Position numbers and translations under genes: made by a program. The notes beneath the pieces are model-generated. The model was given only the letters and a program-made list of their open reading frames with translations. It was not told where the DNA came from and made no database searches. Below, one piece after another: positions 1-7,381 of a stretch of 52,172 nt of DNA; within the stretch, counting starts at the first letter, position 1; the number at the start of each line of letters is the position of its first letter. Source of the DNA: Acinetobacter baretiae (GTDB taxonomy: Bacteria > Pseudomonadota > Gammaproteobacteria > Pseudomonadales > Moraxellaceae); contig NZ_VTDM01000021.1 of NCBI RefSeq assembly GCF_015627105.1, positions 1 to 52,172 on the forward strand. Reading direction: 5' to 3'.

Positions 1-6
1 AGGCAT

Positions 7-28
7 AAAAAAAGCACCTTTCGGTGCA
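7..28 (-). terminator. Intrinsic terminator after gpM-like gene
   Basis: A 5-bp GC-rich stem (GCACC/GGTGC at 14-18 and 23-27, loop TTTC) is followed on the minus strand by a run of seven T. It lies just beyond the stop of the minor tail protein gene. The stem is short, so termination may be partial. Confidence 0.6.
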
Positions 29-49
29 TGGATTGATTTGGTTGTAAAA

Positions 50-388
50 CTAAAACTGCTGTTTAAATGTAGTTGAGATTCGCCACACTGCACCGCCTAA
101 GCATGTAGGCGTATAGCTTGTATCTGTTTTCACTCGAACTGTGCCATCAAGTGGCGATTCCCATAAAAAAGAATCTGCCCCTTTATGGTCATCAAAGAAC
201 GCTTTAATCGCTAAGACTTCATCTTTTAACGCAGTTCGTTGATAGTTCCACTGTCCTTTTCGGTTGTTGATCCCGACTGATGCATGTTGCTCATACCCAT
301 CGCCAAACACATTAGATACGACATTAAAGCTTTGGGTATTTGAGTTACCATCTAAGTCAGATTTGAATGTAAATTGTCTGTTGCTCAT
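50..388 (-). CDS. Phage minor tail protein, lambda gpM-like
   Basis: The 112-aa product matches the lambda gpM family (Phage_min_tail) in length (lambda gpM is about 109 aa) and in its aromatic core: FGDGYEQ near residue 30, a central GADSFLWESP stretch and a C-terminal FKQQF. In lambda, gpM is a tail-tip component acting after the tape measure and before gpL. Its place directly downstream of the tape measure protein and one small ORF fits that order. Its start codon overlaps the stop of the preceding gene, which suggests translational coupling. Confidence 0.85.
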   Translation of the reverse strand: MSNRQFTFKSDLDGNSNTQSFNVVSNVFGDGYEQHASVGINNRKGQWNYQRTALKDEVLAIKAFFDDHKGADSFLWESPLDGTVRVKTDTSYTPTCLGGAVWRISTTFKQQF

Positions 389-717
389 TAGGATAATAAG
401 CCCCCTTGACGTTTTTCATCACGTATTATTTTTTGTATCGCATCATGAATAATTTGATTTAAATTTGGCGTTTCCAAATTAATTGAATGCAATGCTAAAA
501 ATTCATCATGACTGAGAATAACTATCTCTTTGTTATCTTTCTCAATAATCCAGTCGCCAAAGTGGATTTCTGCATTGAAGTCATTACGTCTATAAGAGAT
601 GGTTATCTGTTGTGGTTTTCGGGTTCCAATATAGCTGATCTGACCACCAAGTAGACTTAACACTTCATCATCATTACCAACTACTCCAACTGCGTTCTTG
701 AATTGAATTGCTTTCAT
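388..717 (-). CDS. Small phage tail-region protein sharing the tape measure C-terminal motif
   Basis: A 109-aa protein of unknown function between the tape measure and gpM-like genes. The body shows no domain I recognise. Its last residues read IIRDEKRQGGLLS, nearly identical to the end of the tape measure protein (IIRQEQRQGGLLSK). This shared tail suggests that both proteins present the same peptide to a common partner in the tail tip, or that this gene arose from a duplicated tape measure 3' end. Both ideas are inference. A GGAG-like ribosome site precedes the start. Confidence 0.7.
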   Translation of the reverse strand: MKAIQFKNAVGVVGNDDEVLSLLGGQISYIGTRKPQQITISYRRNDFNAEIHFGDWIIEKDNKEIVILSHDEFLALHSINLETPNLNQIIHDAIQKIIRDEKRQGGLLS

Positions 718-734
718 AATATTCTCCAGATAAT

Positions 735-761
735 AAAAAAGGCTACTTACTCAGTAGCCCT
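735..761 (-). terminator. Hairpin at the 3' end of the tape measure gene
   Basis: A 7-bp stem GGCTACT/AGTAGCC (743-749 and 755-761, loop TACTC) overlaps the last codons of the tape measure gene. On the minus strand it is followed by TTTTTT, so it has the form of an intrinsic terminator or attenuator between tail genes. Confidence 0.6.
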
Positions 762-3700
762 CCTTGACGTTGTTCTTGTCGAATGATCGTTCTTACCGTA
801 TTACCAATCATTTGACCTAGTTGTTTTTGGTTGTCTGTACTAGCACCAGATGTTGTTACACCTGAGTCTGTTACATTCACTTCAATATTCACATTGCCTT
901 GTGGTTGACCATTACTACTCAACTGGCTTGCAATACTTGCAGATCCACCAACCACGCCACCATCAGAATAGCCTTTGATACCCTTACGAATGCCTTCGAC
1001 TGTTGAAACACCGCCAAGCCGTGCAACATCGGCTTGTGAGAATACAATCTCACCTTTATGCACAACACCTGCAGGTTCAAGTACACCACCATCACCTGTG
1101 TAGCCGCCGCTTGAGAAGCCTACTGACACAGCATCAATACCTGCTTGTAAAACACCTGTTTTTACAGTTGCGAGTGCTACTGCTGGTAAGTTTGCAGGAA
1201 ATGGTGCCGATGCCCAAGCAGCAGATATTGCTGTATAGCCATTCATAATTGCACTGGCTAAATTAGCTGCTTTCTGAGCGGCCAACATCGTTTTATAAGC
1301 CCCATTAGACTCTCCAGCAAATCCTTTAACTAGTGTTGCCATGCCACCAAACATTGTGCCGTAAGCTGATAATTGCTCAGATGCTTGTGCATTCGCCAAA
1401 TCCTGCTGTTGCAATCTATACTTATCCTCTAAAGCTTGTTTAGCTTGTAAGTACTGCTCATGCGCTTGTAAAAGTTGTGCATTTCTTTCAGTTTCATCTT
1501 GGATTTGATCAATACCAGAAACATTATTGTTGTAACTATCAGTTAAAGACTGTTGGTCACTACTATACTGATTCTGTAAATCCCATAATGCTTTACCATT
1601 CGGATTATTTTGTTGAAACAAATATTCATTTGCTGATCTTTGAGAATCTTGGACTTTATTACTAGATTTATTTAATACGGCGTACTGATCCATTGCATTC
1701 GCTTTTAACAATGCATCTTTAACTTTAGGATCCATATCACGTGTTTTAGCAATTTCTTCACGCTCACGTTGATAACGTTTGATCATAACTTCAGTTTCAG
1801 AAGCATAAGCTTCATACGCTGCGTCAATTCGCTCTTGATTAGCACGTTCTACAGCATCAATTTCATCTTGCATTTGACGATCATAAGCAGCTTTAATCTT
1901 CGCTTTTTCAGCAATATCAAATTTTGTATTCGCATCAATTGCAGATTTTTCTTTTGCATAGTTGTTTTTAATCTGAGTAATTCTGTCAGTTTCAAAACTA
2001 AAGTACTGTTGATATTCAGCCTTTTTGTTTGCAATCAACTCCGCACGCTGTAACTTATATTGCTGTGATTCTTGTGCCAGTACTAATTTAAGTTGTTCAG
2101 GATCAGAACCTAGTTTTTCTGTGATTTCCTCAACTGCTTTAGAATGCTCAAGATCAAGTTTTTTTAAATCACCTTGTGCATACTTTAAAGCAAATTCGTC
2201 ACCTGCATCTTTAAGAGCTTTTTGAGATACGGCAAGCTGTTCCTGAAACTTCAAATAGTTTTCTTGAGATGGCTGTACTAATGATGAATCAACTTTAGTA
2301 TTACCACTGGCAGCTGCTTGGTAACGAACAACATTATCTGCATAATCGCTCATTTCCTTTGCTTTTGCAGGTGATAAGTACAATTGACCATTAATCTTTT
2401 GACTACCACCTTGTGCAGTGACTTGATCTGAGATACGACCAGCTTTAAATGCTTGAGTTCCTGCAACACCGCCATTGTATGCCATGGCTGCATCACGCCA
2501 ATTTCCAAAAGTTTCATAGGCATCTTGTAATGCTTTTGATGCAGCAGCAGCTACTTTTTGTGGATCATTGACAGCATCTGATTTAGATAAAACATATGAT
2601 TTTCTAAAAATACCTGTAGTTTGAAATGCACTAATTGCACCAGTTGGGCTAATAGCAGAATTATTACCACCACTTTCTTGTGCCAAAATCGCAGTCAATA
2701 AGTTATTTGGTAATGCATTATTTTTACCAATACTTTCAATATTGTTAAGTGCAGCAAATGTTGAAGCTCCAGCAAGCTTTTTTTGCTGATTTGAGTTAAG
2801 CGCAAAATTTCCACTAACTCCCCAAGCAGCATCTATTATCTTACGAACTTCTGGTGTCATTACATCTTTGGCTGTATATCCTAGCCCTGCAGACGCTCTA
2901 GCATCTGCCATGAAACTAGCTTGTTCATACGTCATTTTTCCATTTTTAGTATTTTCTGCTATATAGTTCTTGCGTAGCAGTTCATTACCTATATTTGTAC
3001 CGTATTCTTTTTGGTTATTAGATAGAGCCTCCCACTGTTTTGCACTTAGGCCCAATACTCTAGCCTGATCTGTTAATAATGCATTCTGACGTTGCATAAT
3101 TTTAATGCTGTCATCACCTGTTTTATTAACAATTTTTAAAATATCATTTTGCTTACTAATTTCAGTACGAGCATCTTTTATATTGATACCAACTTTAGCA
3201 ACAGCATCTATCTGAGCTTGACTAAAAACTTTTTTAGATTCAAGAATACTAAATGCATTAGCTGCTCGATCACCACCTGCTTTTAAATCATCAATATAAC
3301 CTTGTAGTGCTGTAGCCTGACCTTGAGTACCTGCACCTGTCAAAATTCGATATACTTGTTTATCTAATTTATCAAAGCTACTCGCAATTTCATTATTTTG
3401 ATTTGAAATTTCTTTGCTTGCATCAGATGCCTTTACACGCAATTGCTCTGCGTTAAGTTTGGCATACTTACCTTTTAATTCATCAATTGTTAAACCTTGA
3501 TCGTTCAAAGCATCTGTTGTTTCGTTAGTGCTATCTCTCATGTAAAGAAATGCAGCGCCTGCAGCTAATGCTTGTACACCTAATATGGCAATCCCAGCTG
3601 GTCCGCCTAATGCTGCTGTGATTGCACGTAGAGTCACCATAGTTCTAGTGGTATTTGATGCAGCAGCAGACATTGAAACCAATGCCATCTGGTAACGTAC

Positions 3701-4600
3701 ACTTTCAATGGTTGCAAGGGTTGTTGTTTTAGCAGCAAATGCCATACTAATTGCAAGTTTTGTAGCGACAGCGGCACCAACGGCGACAGCGACATCTTTT
3801 ACAGTCTCAAGATTCTCACCTAGATAACTTACTGCATCACTGGTTGCATCTACACCAGTTTTTAAGCCATCACCAACACCAGACTGAGATACTTTTAGAA
3901 AAAATGCATCTACCGTATCAGACAAGTTTGCAATAGATCCATCTAATGTTTTCATGCGATTTTCCATCGCACCGGCAAAGTCAGTTTCACCTAGATTGAT
4001 CAAATATTTTTCAATATCTTTTGAGCTGTTGTTAATTGTTGTTGTTATGCCTTTAAAAGTAAGTGCAACTTTTCCACCTTGTTGACTAGACTTAATACCA
4101 AACTCTTTTAATCGCTCAAACTCACCTGTAGTTGCATCTGCAACGGCTTCGATCATTTGATCTAAATCTTTTCCCATAGCTGCTGCAGTATTACCGTAAG
4201 CAGTCATAGCTTTCATGGAAGGTGTTAAACCAAGATTAACTAACTTTGTAAAACCACCAACCGTTTGTTCTAATCCATATGGAGTTTGTTGAGCAAATTT
4301 TTGTAATTTGCTAAAAGCATCAGATGCATTTTCAGTAGAACCAGTGGCAGTGATTAAGCTTGCATTTAATTTGTCAAACTGACGTTGCACTTCAATAATT
4401 TTATCAAAGGATACAAATGAAGTTGCTGCTGTAGCTACACTCGCTGCCAAAACTTTTACTGATGAAGCTGCATTATCAAAGCTTTGAGCAATATTATCTG
4501 TTGATGATTTAGCTTTTTTTTCTGCCCGATCTAATGGCCCTGTAAATTCAGCAATGCGAGTGGCAAGGTCAAGCGTAAGTGTTCCAAGTTTTGTTGCCAT
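743..4600 (-). CDS. Tape measure protein with embedded lytic transglycosylase domain
   Basis: The 1285-aa protein sets tail length and probably helps DNA cross the cell wall. The N-terminus (MATKLGTLTLDL..., residues 1-200) is typical of lambda-type tape measure proteins. Hydrophobic Ala-rich segments lie near residues 270-350. An SLT-like lytic transglycosylase domain spans roughly 620-725, with a candidate catalytic Glu in LAQESGG and the usual AMAYNGG motif. Long charged coiled-coil stretches follow (about 800-1060), then a Gly/Ala-rich region. The C-terminus ends in RQGGLLSK. A GGAG site lies before the ATG. Position downstream of gpG/GT-type chaperones and upstream of gpM agrees with lambda tail order, apart from the inserted cargo between them. 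Confidence 0.93.
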   Translation of the reverse strand: MATKLGTLTLDLATRIAEFTGPLDRAEKKAKSSTDNIAQSFDNAASSVKVLAASVATAATSFVSFDKIIEVQRQFDKLNASLITATGSTENASDAFSKLQKFAQQTPYGLEQTVGGFTKLVNLGLTPSMKAMTAYGNTAAAMGKDLDQMIEAVADATTGEFERLKEFGIKSSQQGGKVALTFKGITTTINNSSKDIEKYLINLGETDFAGAMENRMKTLDGSIANLSDTVDAFFLKVSQSGVGDGLKTGVDATSDAVSYLGENLETVKDVAVAVGAAVATKLAISMAFAAKTTTLATIESVRYQMALVSMSAAASNTTRTMVTLRAITAALGGPAGIAILGVQALAAGAAFLYMRDSTNETTDALNDQGLTIDELKGKYAKLNAEQLRVKASDASKEISNQNNEIASSFDKLDKQVYRILTGAGTQGQATALQGYIDDLKAGGDRAANAFSILESKKVFSQAQIDAVAKVGINIKDARTEISKQNDILKIVNKTGDDSIKIMQRQNALLTDQARVLGLSAKQWEALSNNQKEYGTNIGNELLRKNYIAENTKNGKMTYEQASFMADARASAGLGYTAKDVMTPEVRKIIDAAWGVSGNFALNSNQQKKLAGASTFAALNNIESIGKNNALPNNLLTAILAQESGGNNSAISPTGAISAFQTTGIFRKSYVLSKSDAVNDPQKVAAAASKALQDAYETFGNWRDAAMAYNGGVAGTQAFKAGRISDQVTAQGGSQKINGQLYLSPAKAKEMSDYADNVVRYQAAASGNTKVDSSLVQPSQENYLKFQEQLAVSQKALKDAGDEFALKYAQGDLKKLDLEHSKAVEEITEKLGSDPEQLKLVLAQESQQYKLQRAELIANKKAEYQQYFSFETDRITQIKNNYAKEKSAIDANTKFDIAEKAKIKAAYDRQMQDEIDAVERANQERIDAAYEAYASETEVMIKRYQREREEIAKTRDMDPKVKDALLKANAMDQYAVLNKSSNKVQDSQRSANEYLFQQNNPNGKALWDLQNQYSSDQQSLTDSYNNNVSGIDQIQDETERNAQLLQAHEQYLQAKQALEDKYRLQQQDLANAQASEQLSAYGTMFGGMATLVKGFAGESNGAYKTMLAAQKAANLASAIMNGYTAISAAWASAPFPANLPAVALATVKTGVLQAGIDAVSVGFSSGGYTGDGGVLEPAGVVHKGEIVFSQADVARLGGVSTVEGIRKGIKGYSDGGVVGGSASIASQLSSNGQPQGNVNIEVNVTDSGVTTSGASTDNQKQLGQMIGNTVRTIIRQEQRQGGLLSK

Positions 4601-4625
4601 CTGGCATTCTCCAAATTTTAGGTGT

Positions 4626-4654
4626 AAAAAAACCGACCTCGTATTGGGTCGGTT
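4626..4654 (-). terminator. Intrinsic terminator before the tape measure gene
   Basis: An 8-bp stem AACCGACC/GGTCGGTT (4631-4638 and 4647-4654) is followed on the minus strand by a T run. It immediately follows the stop of the 49-aa membrane protein gene and precedes the tape measure start. Confidence 0.7.
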
Positions 4655-4803
4655 TAGGCTTTGATGGCTGAAATAATTTCAGGAAGTTTCCATATTAAAA
4701 TTGGTATAGAAAACAGCACTAGAAAGGCAAGTATCGTCTGCCATAAGCCGTATTTTTCAATAGACACTTTCATAAGCTCCACTATTGGTTTAAAATGTTC
4801 CAT
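4654..4803 (-). CDS. Small single-pass membrane protein (49 aa)
   Basis: A 49-aa ORF beginning MEHFKPIVELMK, with one strongly hydrophobic helix (about residues 20-38, ILAFLVLFSIPILIW) and a short charged tail. A good ribosome site (AAAGGAA) lies about 11 bases upstream of the ATG. It stands alone between two hairpin terminators directly upstream of the tape measure gene. Function unknown. Small membrane proteins here may act in exclusion or in DNA entry, but nothing in the sequence decides this. Confidence 0.65.
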   Translation of the reverse strand: MEHFKPIVELMKVSIEKYGLWQTILAFLVLFSIPILIWKLPEIISAIKA

Positions 4804-4846
4804 ACAAGATTTATTTCCTTTGGCTCTCGCAAGTTATTGGAAAAAT

Positions 4847-4880
4847 AAAACCCCGATAGTTGGTCGCTATCGGGGTTTTT
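4847..4880. terminator. Bidirectional intrinsic terminator
   Basis: A perfect 9-bp stem CCCCGATAG/CTATCGGGG (4851-4859 and 4867-4875) is flanked by A and T runs on both sides, so it can stop transcription from either direction. It separates the secreted-protein gene from the 49-aa gene. Confidence 0.8.
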
Positions 4881-4884
4881 CTTT

Positions 4885-4912
4885 AGGTGTAAAAAACCAC
4901 CTCGAAAGGTGG
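4885..4912 (-). terminator. Intrinsic terminator after the secreted-protein gene
   Basis: A 6-bp stem CCACCT/AGGTGG with a CGAA loop (4897-4912) is followed by T6 on the minus strand, 26 bases past the stop of the 290-aa gene. Confidence 0.7.
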
Positions 4913-4938
4913 CTATATTTCATTAAAAACAATATCTA

Positions 4939-5811
4939 TTAGTAGTCTCGTGAAGATACTTCCTTATACTCCTTACGATCTTTTTGCATTTCGTATTTCT
5001 TTATTTTGTTATATTTAATAAACTTATCATCTTCTTCGTAGTCTCCTTTGAATTTAACTTCTATTGGATAAAACCCAAAACTAGGAGGCTCATTTTCTAA
5101 AATTTTTGCTGTTGAATCATAAGCAGTTGATAAAACTGAATCACCATATGCACCCTCACTATTCTCTTCAGCTATATCAACAGCTACTGTAGTAATTGGA
5201 GTCTTTTCATTTAAAATAACTGCCCCTCTGTGTCCTTCCCAAAACCCAGCGTTTCCACTACCAATTATAAAGAAAAATCCCACTGCATCTTGTTTTATAT
5301 TAATAATATTACTTTGTAAATTAGCGGTATTTAAAGTTGAAATGCCAAAACTACTTAATCCAAGATTTTTATTATTCTTAGAAACCAATTCATATTTTTC
5401 ATCTTTATTCTTCTTGAAAATAAACAAGTCTTCATTCGACAAGCATATATGGCATGTTTCACTAAATCCATAGACGATTACATTAGGGATTTTAACAAAC
5501 TTCCCATTAATAATTTTTATATTCTTTAGCTGTATATCCCTTCTTTCAACATATACCAAATATCTTATTTCCCCATCTTTATTCTTGTACTGTTCAGGTG
5601 GATGATAAAGTGCTAAATACTCTTTATCATTCATTTTAACTCCAACATTTTTTAATTCTTTGCCTGTGTAATTTCCATCCTCTAATAACGGATTAAAAAG
5701 TTTAGGATACATTCCTCTAAAAATTGATTTTTCATCTAATCCATCTAATGTAACAGCATAACTATTGAAAGATAAAACTAAGAAGACAAAGCTTAAAATT
5801 ATTCTTTTCAC
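4939..5811 (-). CDS. Secreted protein of unknown function, probable moron
   Basis: The 290-aa product begins with a clear Sec signal peptide (MKRIILSFVFLVLSFNSYA, cleavage probably after SYA). The mature part is Lys/Asp/Asn-rich, contains a CHIC pair near residue 120, and has no domain I recognise. It is strikingly AT-rich compared with the tail genes and is flanked on both sides by terminators. It is not needed by the lambda tail plan. These are the marks of a moron expressed from the lysogen or carried as cargo. An export signal makes a periplasmic or surface role likely, for example host fitness or exclusion of other phages, but this is inference. Confidence 0.75.
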   Translation of the reverse strand: MKRIILSFVFLVLSFNSYAVTLDGLDEKSIFRGMYPKLFNPLLEDGNYTGKELKNVGVKMNDKEYLALYHPPEQYKNKDGEIRYLVYVERRDIQLKNIKIINGKFVKIPNVIVYGFSETCHICLSNEDLFIFKKNKDEKYELVSKNNKNLGLSSFGISTLNTANLQSNIINIKQDAVGFFFIIGSGNAGFWEGHRGAVILNEKTPITTVAVDIAEENSEGAYGDSVLSTAYDSTAKILENEPPSFGFYPIEVKFKGDYEEDDKFIKYNKIKKYEMQKDRKEYKEVSSRDY

Positions 5812-5813
5812 AC

Positions 5814-5844
5814 AAAAACCCCATCAGATTATTATTTGATGAGG
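5814..5844 (-). terminator. Intrinsic terminator after the ant gene
   Basis: An 8-bp stem CCCCATCA/TGATGAGG (5819-5826 and 5837-5844, with one G-U pair on the minus-strand RNA) is followed by TTTTT. It would end the arc-ant transcript and isolate the secreted-protein gene. Confidence 0.7.
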
Positions 5845-5885
5845 TTAGCTGAATTAAAACTTTTAATCTAGCTTAGATTTTACAA

Positions 5886-6728
5886 CTATTTCTTAGCATT
5901 CTGCTCTTTCAGCAAGTATCGCCCAACCCTTAACAACTCACTACTTGCCAATGCATTTAAAAGACCATCAAAATGTTTAGCAAATTCAATTGCATTTAAT
6001 GGGTAGTAGCCTTGTGGCAAAACATTAATTGTTAAACTGCCATTGGGATCAGCTTCTACAAACCAACTTTGACGTTCTGTTTGCGACCATGAATGACTAA
6101 TCTGTGATGCTATAGTCAAAACTTGTGGTTTTAACGGTAGTTGTAAAACTTCTTCTTGTTTAACAGCCTTAGATTTAATTTCCATGGTTTCCAAATAATG
6201 TATCGCTTCAGAAAAGTGAACTGATAATAACTGGCTGTATTTTGCAATTTTGAAATGGTGGTTATGGCGTGACCACATTTCTGCATAAATTTTTCTTTCA
6301 CCATGTGAGCGTCTATCTACAATTTCATGTAATAGAGCTTGTTGTTCAGGTGAAATAACGTGACGTTTATTAATAGCTTGTCCTTTAGTCCAATAATCCC
6401 AAAGCACATCATCACATTCGTTTTGGTACTTAATAACTGTTTCCCGAATTTCAGGTTTTACTTTGTTCGGACTGATTGTCATTAGCCAACCAAATAGCTT
6501 ACGAAGTGGAATACATAACATTTCTTGAATACCGCTCAATGTAGGTGTTTCGATAATCGAAACACCCCAACGACCCTTATTACTATTGAACTTAACAGTC
6601 TGTGATGCCCAACTTAATCCCATGTTCTCTACGATAGGACGCATTGGTGTATATGGTTGACCATTATGTTCAACTAAATATAGTTCAGCACTATGGAATG
6701 GTACAGTTATTTGGGTTAAACTATTCAT
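5886..6728 (-). CDS. ant: P22 Ant-like antirepressor
   Basis: The 280-aa product has both parts of P22-type antirepressors. The N-terminal domain (about 1-115) carries GQPYTPMRPIVENMGLSW and the LRKLFGWLMTI stretch (P22_AR_N). A C-terminal domain follows from about 125 (SPEQQALLHEIV, then FKIAKYSQL; P22_AR_C). In P22, Ant binds the c2 repressor and triggers induction. It lies just downstream of the Arc-like gene, divergent from the Mnt-like gene, exactly as in P22 immI. Expression is probably held down by Arc, Mnt and an antisense RNA (see 6691-6791). An AGAGAG ribosome site lies about 9 bases before the ATG. Confidence 0.87.
   Translation of the reverse strand: MNSLTQITVPFHSAELYLVEHNGQPYTPMRPIVENMGLSWASQTVKFNSNKGRWGVSIIETPTLSGIQEMLCIPLRKLFGWLMTISPNKVKPEIRETVIKYQNECDDVLWDYWTKGQAINKRHVISPEQQALLHEIVDRRSHGERKIYAEMWSRHNHHFKIAKYSQLLSVHFSEAIHYLETMEIKSKAVKQEEVLQLPLKPQVLTIASQISHSWSQTERQSWFVEADPNGSLTINVLPQGYYPLNAIEFAKHFDGLLNALASSELLRVGRYLLKEQNAKK
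6657..6684 (+). promoter_or_regulatory. Candidate sar-like promoter inside the 5' end of ant
   Basis: TTGACC (6657-6662) and TATAGT (6679-6684), 16 bases apart, face away from ant on the opposite strand. The start would be near 6691. It would drive an RNA antisense to the ant start and the arc-ant gap, as Psar does in P22. Confidence 0.5.
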
Positions 6729-6791
6729 AGTTCATATCTCTCTGTTATGACAATCAATTAAGCCCTGCTCTCCAAAGTCATGGGCTTTTTT
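6691..6791 (+). ncRNA. Candidate sar-like antisense RNA ending at an intrinsic terminator
   Basis: Between arc and ant the plus strand carries AAGCCC (6760-6765), a 16-base loop and GGGCTT (6782-6787) running into T6. This is a terminator oriented opposite to ant. Together with the promoter-like sequence at 6657-6684 it defines an RNA of about 100 nt covering the ant start codon and ribosome site. In P22 the sar RNA has this place and blocks ant translation. Structure and promoter are seen in the sequence; function is inferred from P22. Confidence 0.5.
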
Positions 6792-6809
6792 GTTGTCTGT
6801 TGATTTCAT
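6732..6809 (-). CDS. Possible 25-aa coupling peptide between arc and ant
   Basis: A 25-codon frame (starting MKSTDNKKAH) begins in an ATGA overlap with the arc stop and ends 3 bases before the ant ATG, filling the gap exactly. It may couple ribosomes from arc to ant rather than make a functional peptide. The same DNA encodes the antisense terminator. Confidence 0.35.
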   Translation of the reverse strand: MKSTDNKKAHDFGEQGLIDCHNREI

Positions 6810-6970
6810 GCTTTCGCACTCTCTTTTTGTTTCTGTTTTTCCAACCACTCTTCAACAATGGCATTTAACTGTGCTGTTACAGATCGTTTCTCCTTTTTTG
6901 ACTCAATTTTAAGTTCTTCCACAATTTCATGTGGCATACGAAAATTTACTTGTTGATGTTCTCTTGACAT
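6806..6970 (-). CDS. arc: Arc-like ribbon-helix-helix repressor
   Basis: A 54-aa ORF that starts MSREHQQVNFRMP. The QVNFRMP beta strand followed by HEIVEELK and RSVTAQLNAIVEEWL helices is the Arc/MetJ ribbon-helix-helix plan, and the length matches P22 Arc (53 aa). A strong ribosome site (AGAGGAAG) precedes the ATG. It is the first gene of the arc-ant unit and is divergent from the Mnt-like gene, with palindromic operators between them. Arc in P22 limits ant expression during lytic growth. Confidence 0.87.
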   Translation of the reverse strand: MSREHQQVNFRMPHEIVEELKIESKKEKRSVTAQLNAIVEEWLEKQKQKESAKA

Positions 6971-6998
6971 TTTATAACTTCCTCTAAATTAAATTTGA

Positions 6999-7063
6999 TA
7001 GCATTTTGCTAACATAGCAAAATAATAACATTGCTGTCAATTAAGTTTGATAGCATAATGCTA
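6999..7063. promoter_or_regulatory. Paired operators between arc and mnt
   Basis: Two palindromes of the form TAGCA-N3-TGCTA occur at 6999-7011 and 7051-7063, each within a longer direct repeat TTTGATAGCAT. The first covers the expected start of the arc-ant promoter, the second the region upstream of mnt. A looser pair of half-sites lies between them (7015-7019 and 7032-7035). They are the likely binding sites of the two ribbon-helix-helix repressors. Confidence 0.7.
7011..7040 (-). promoter_or_regulatory. Candidate arc-ant promoter (Pant)
   Basis: On the minus strand a consensus TTGACA (7040-7035) and TATGTT (7016-7011) are 18 bases apart, with the palindromic operator at 6999-7011 directly downstream, where bound repressor would block initiation. 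Confidence 0.65.
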
Positions 7064-7072
7064 CTAATTTCA

Positions 7073-7078
7073 TATAAT
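7073..7078 (+). promoter_or_regulatory. -10 element for the Mnt-like gene, possibly leaderless
   Basis: A perfect TATAAT lies only 9 bases before the ATG at 7088, with no Shine-Dalgarno sequence between. Transcription would start at or within three bases of the start codon, giving a leaderless mRNA as known for lambda cI from PRM. No good -35 is seen. Confidence 0.45.
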
Positions 7079-7087
7079 TTTGAATTT

Positions 7088-7378
7088 ATGGCTGATATAC
7101 AATTTAATTTACGAATACCATCTGAACTAAAAGAACAAATTATGCTATCTGCAAAGCACAATAACCGTTCTATTAATTCAGAAGCACAATCTCGCTTAGA
7201 GCAGAGCTTTGAGTATGATTCTGCACTACCTACAATATTTAAAGATCAAGTTATTAATAGCCTTGACTCTCTTAAAAACATAGAAAAATTTCTATCGATC
7301 ATTAAAAACTTACAAGAACAAGTTGAAAAGCAAAATCAACTTTTAGAAAAACTATCTGAAACCGAGAAAAGTAAATAA
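7088..7378 (+). CDS. mnt: Mnt-like ribbon-helix-helix repressor
   Basis: The 96-aa product begins MADIQFNLRIPSELKEQI and continues with NNRSINSEAQSRLEQSF, a ribbon-helix-helix very close in pattern to P22 Mnt (FNFRMP, GRSMNSE). The C-terminal half (about residues 55-95) is a leucine-rich coiled coil, as in Mnt, where it makes tetramers. I chose this ATG because the frame upstream would need a TTG inside the operator region and lacks a ribosome site. It is divergent from arc-ant and convergent with the tail chaperone gene, ending 4 bases from it. Mnt keeps ant silent in the prophage. Confidence 0.85.
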   Translation: MADIQFNLRIPSELKEQIMLSAKHNNRSINSEAQSRLEQSFEYDSALPTIFKDQVINSLDSLKNIEKFLSIIKNLQEQVEKQNQLLEKLSETEKSK

Positions 7379-7381
7379 TCT

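Noticed and set aside
1003..1248. A plus-strand His/Gln-rich frame within the tape measure gene.
   Set aside because: It is the shadow of low-complexity coding sequence on the opposite strand, with no ribosome site.
4661..4942. A 93-aa plus-strand frame upstream of the tape measure gene.
   Set aside because: It spans two terminators, and the minus-strand 49-aa membrane protein has a good ribosome site in the same DNA.
7031..7087. A TTG start giving a longer Mnt-like protein.
   Set aside because: The extension would lie in the operator and promoter region and does not match Mnt; the ATG at 7088 gives a family-like N-terminus.
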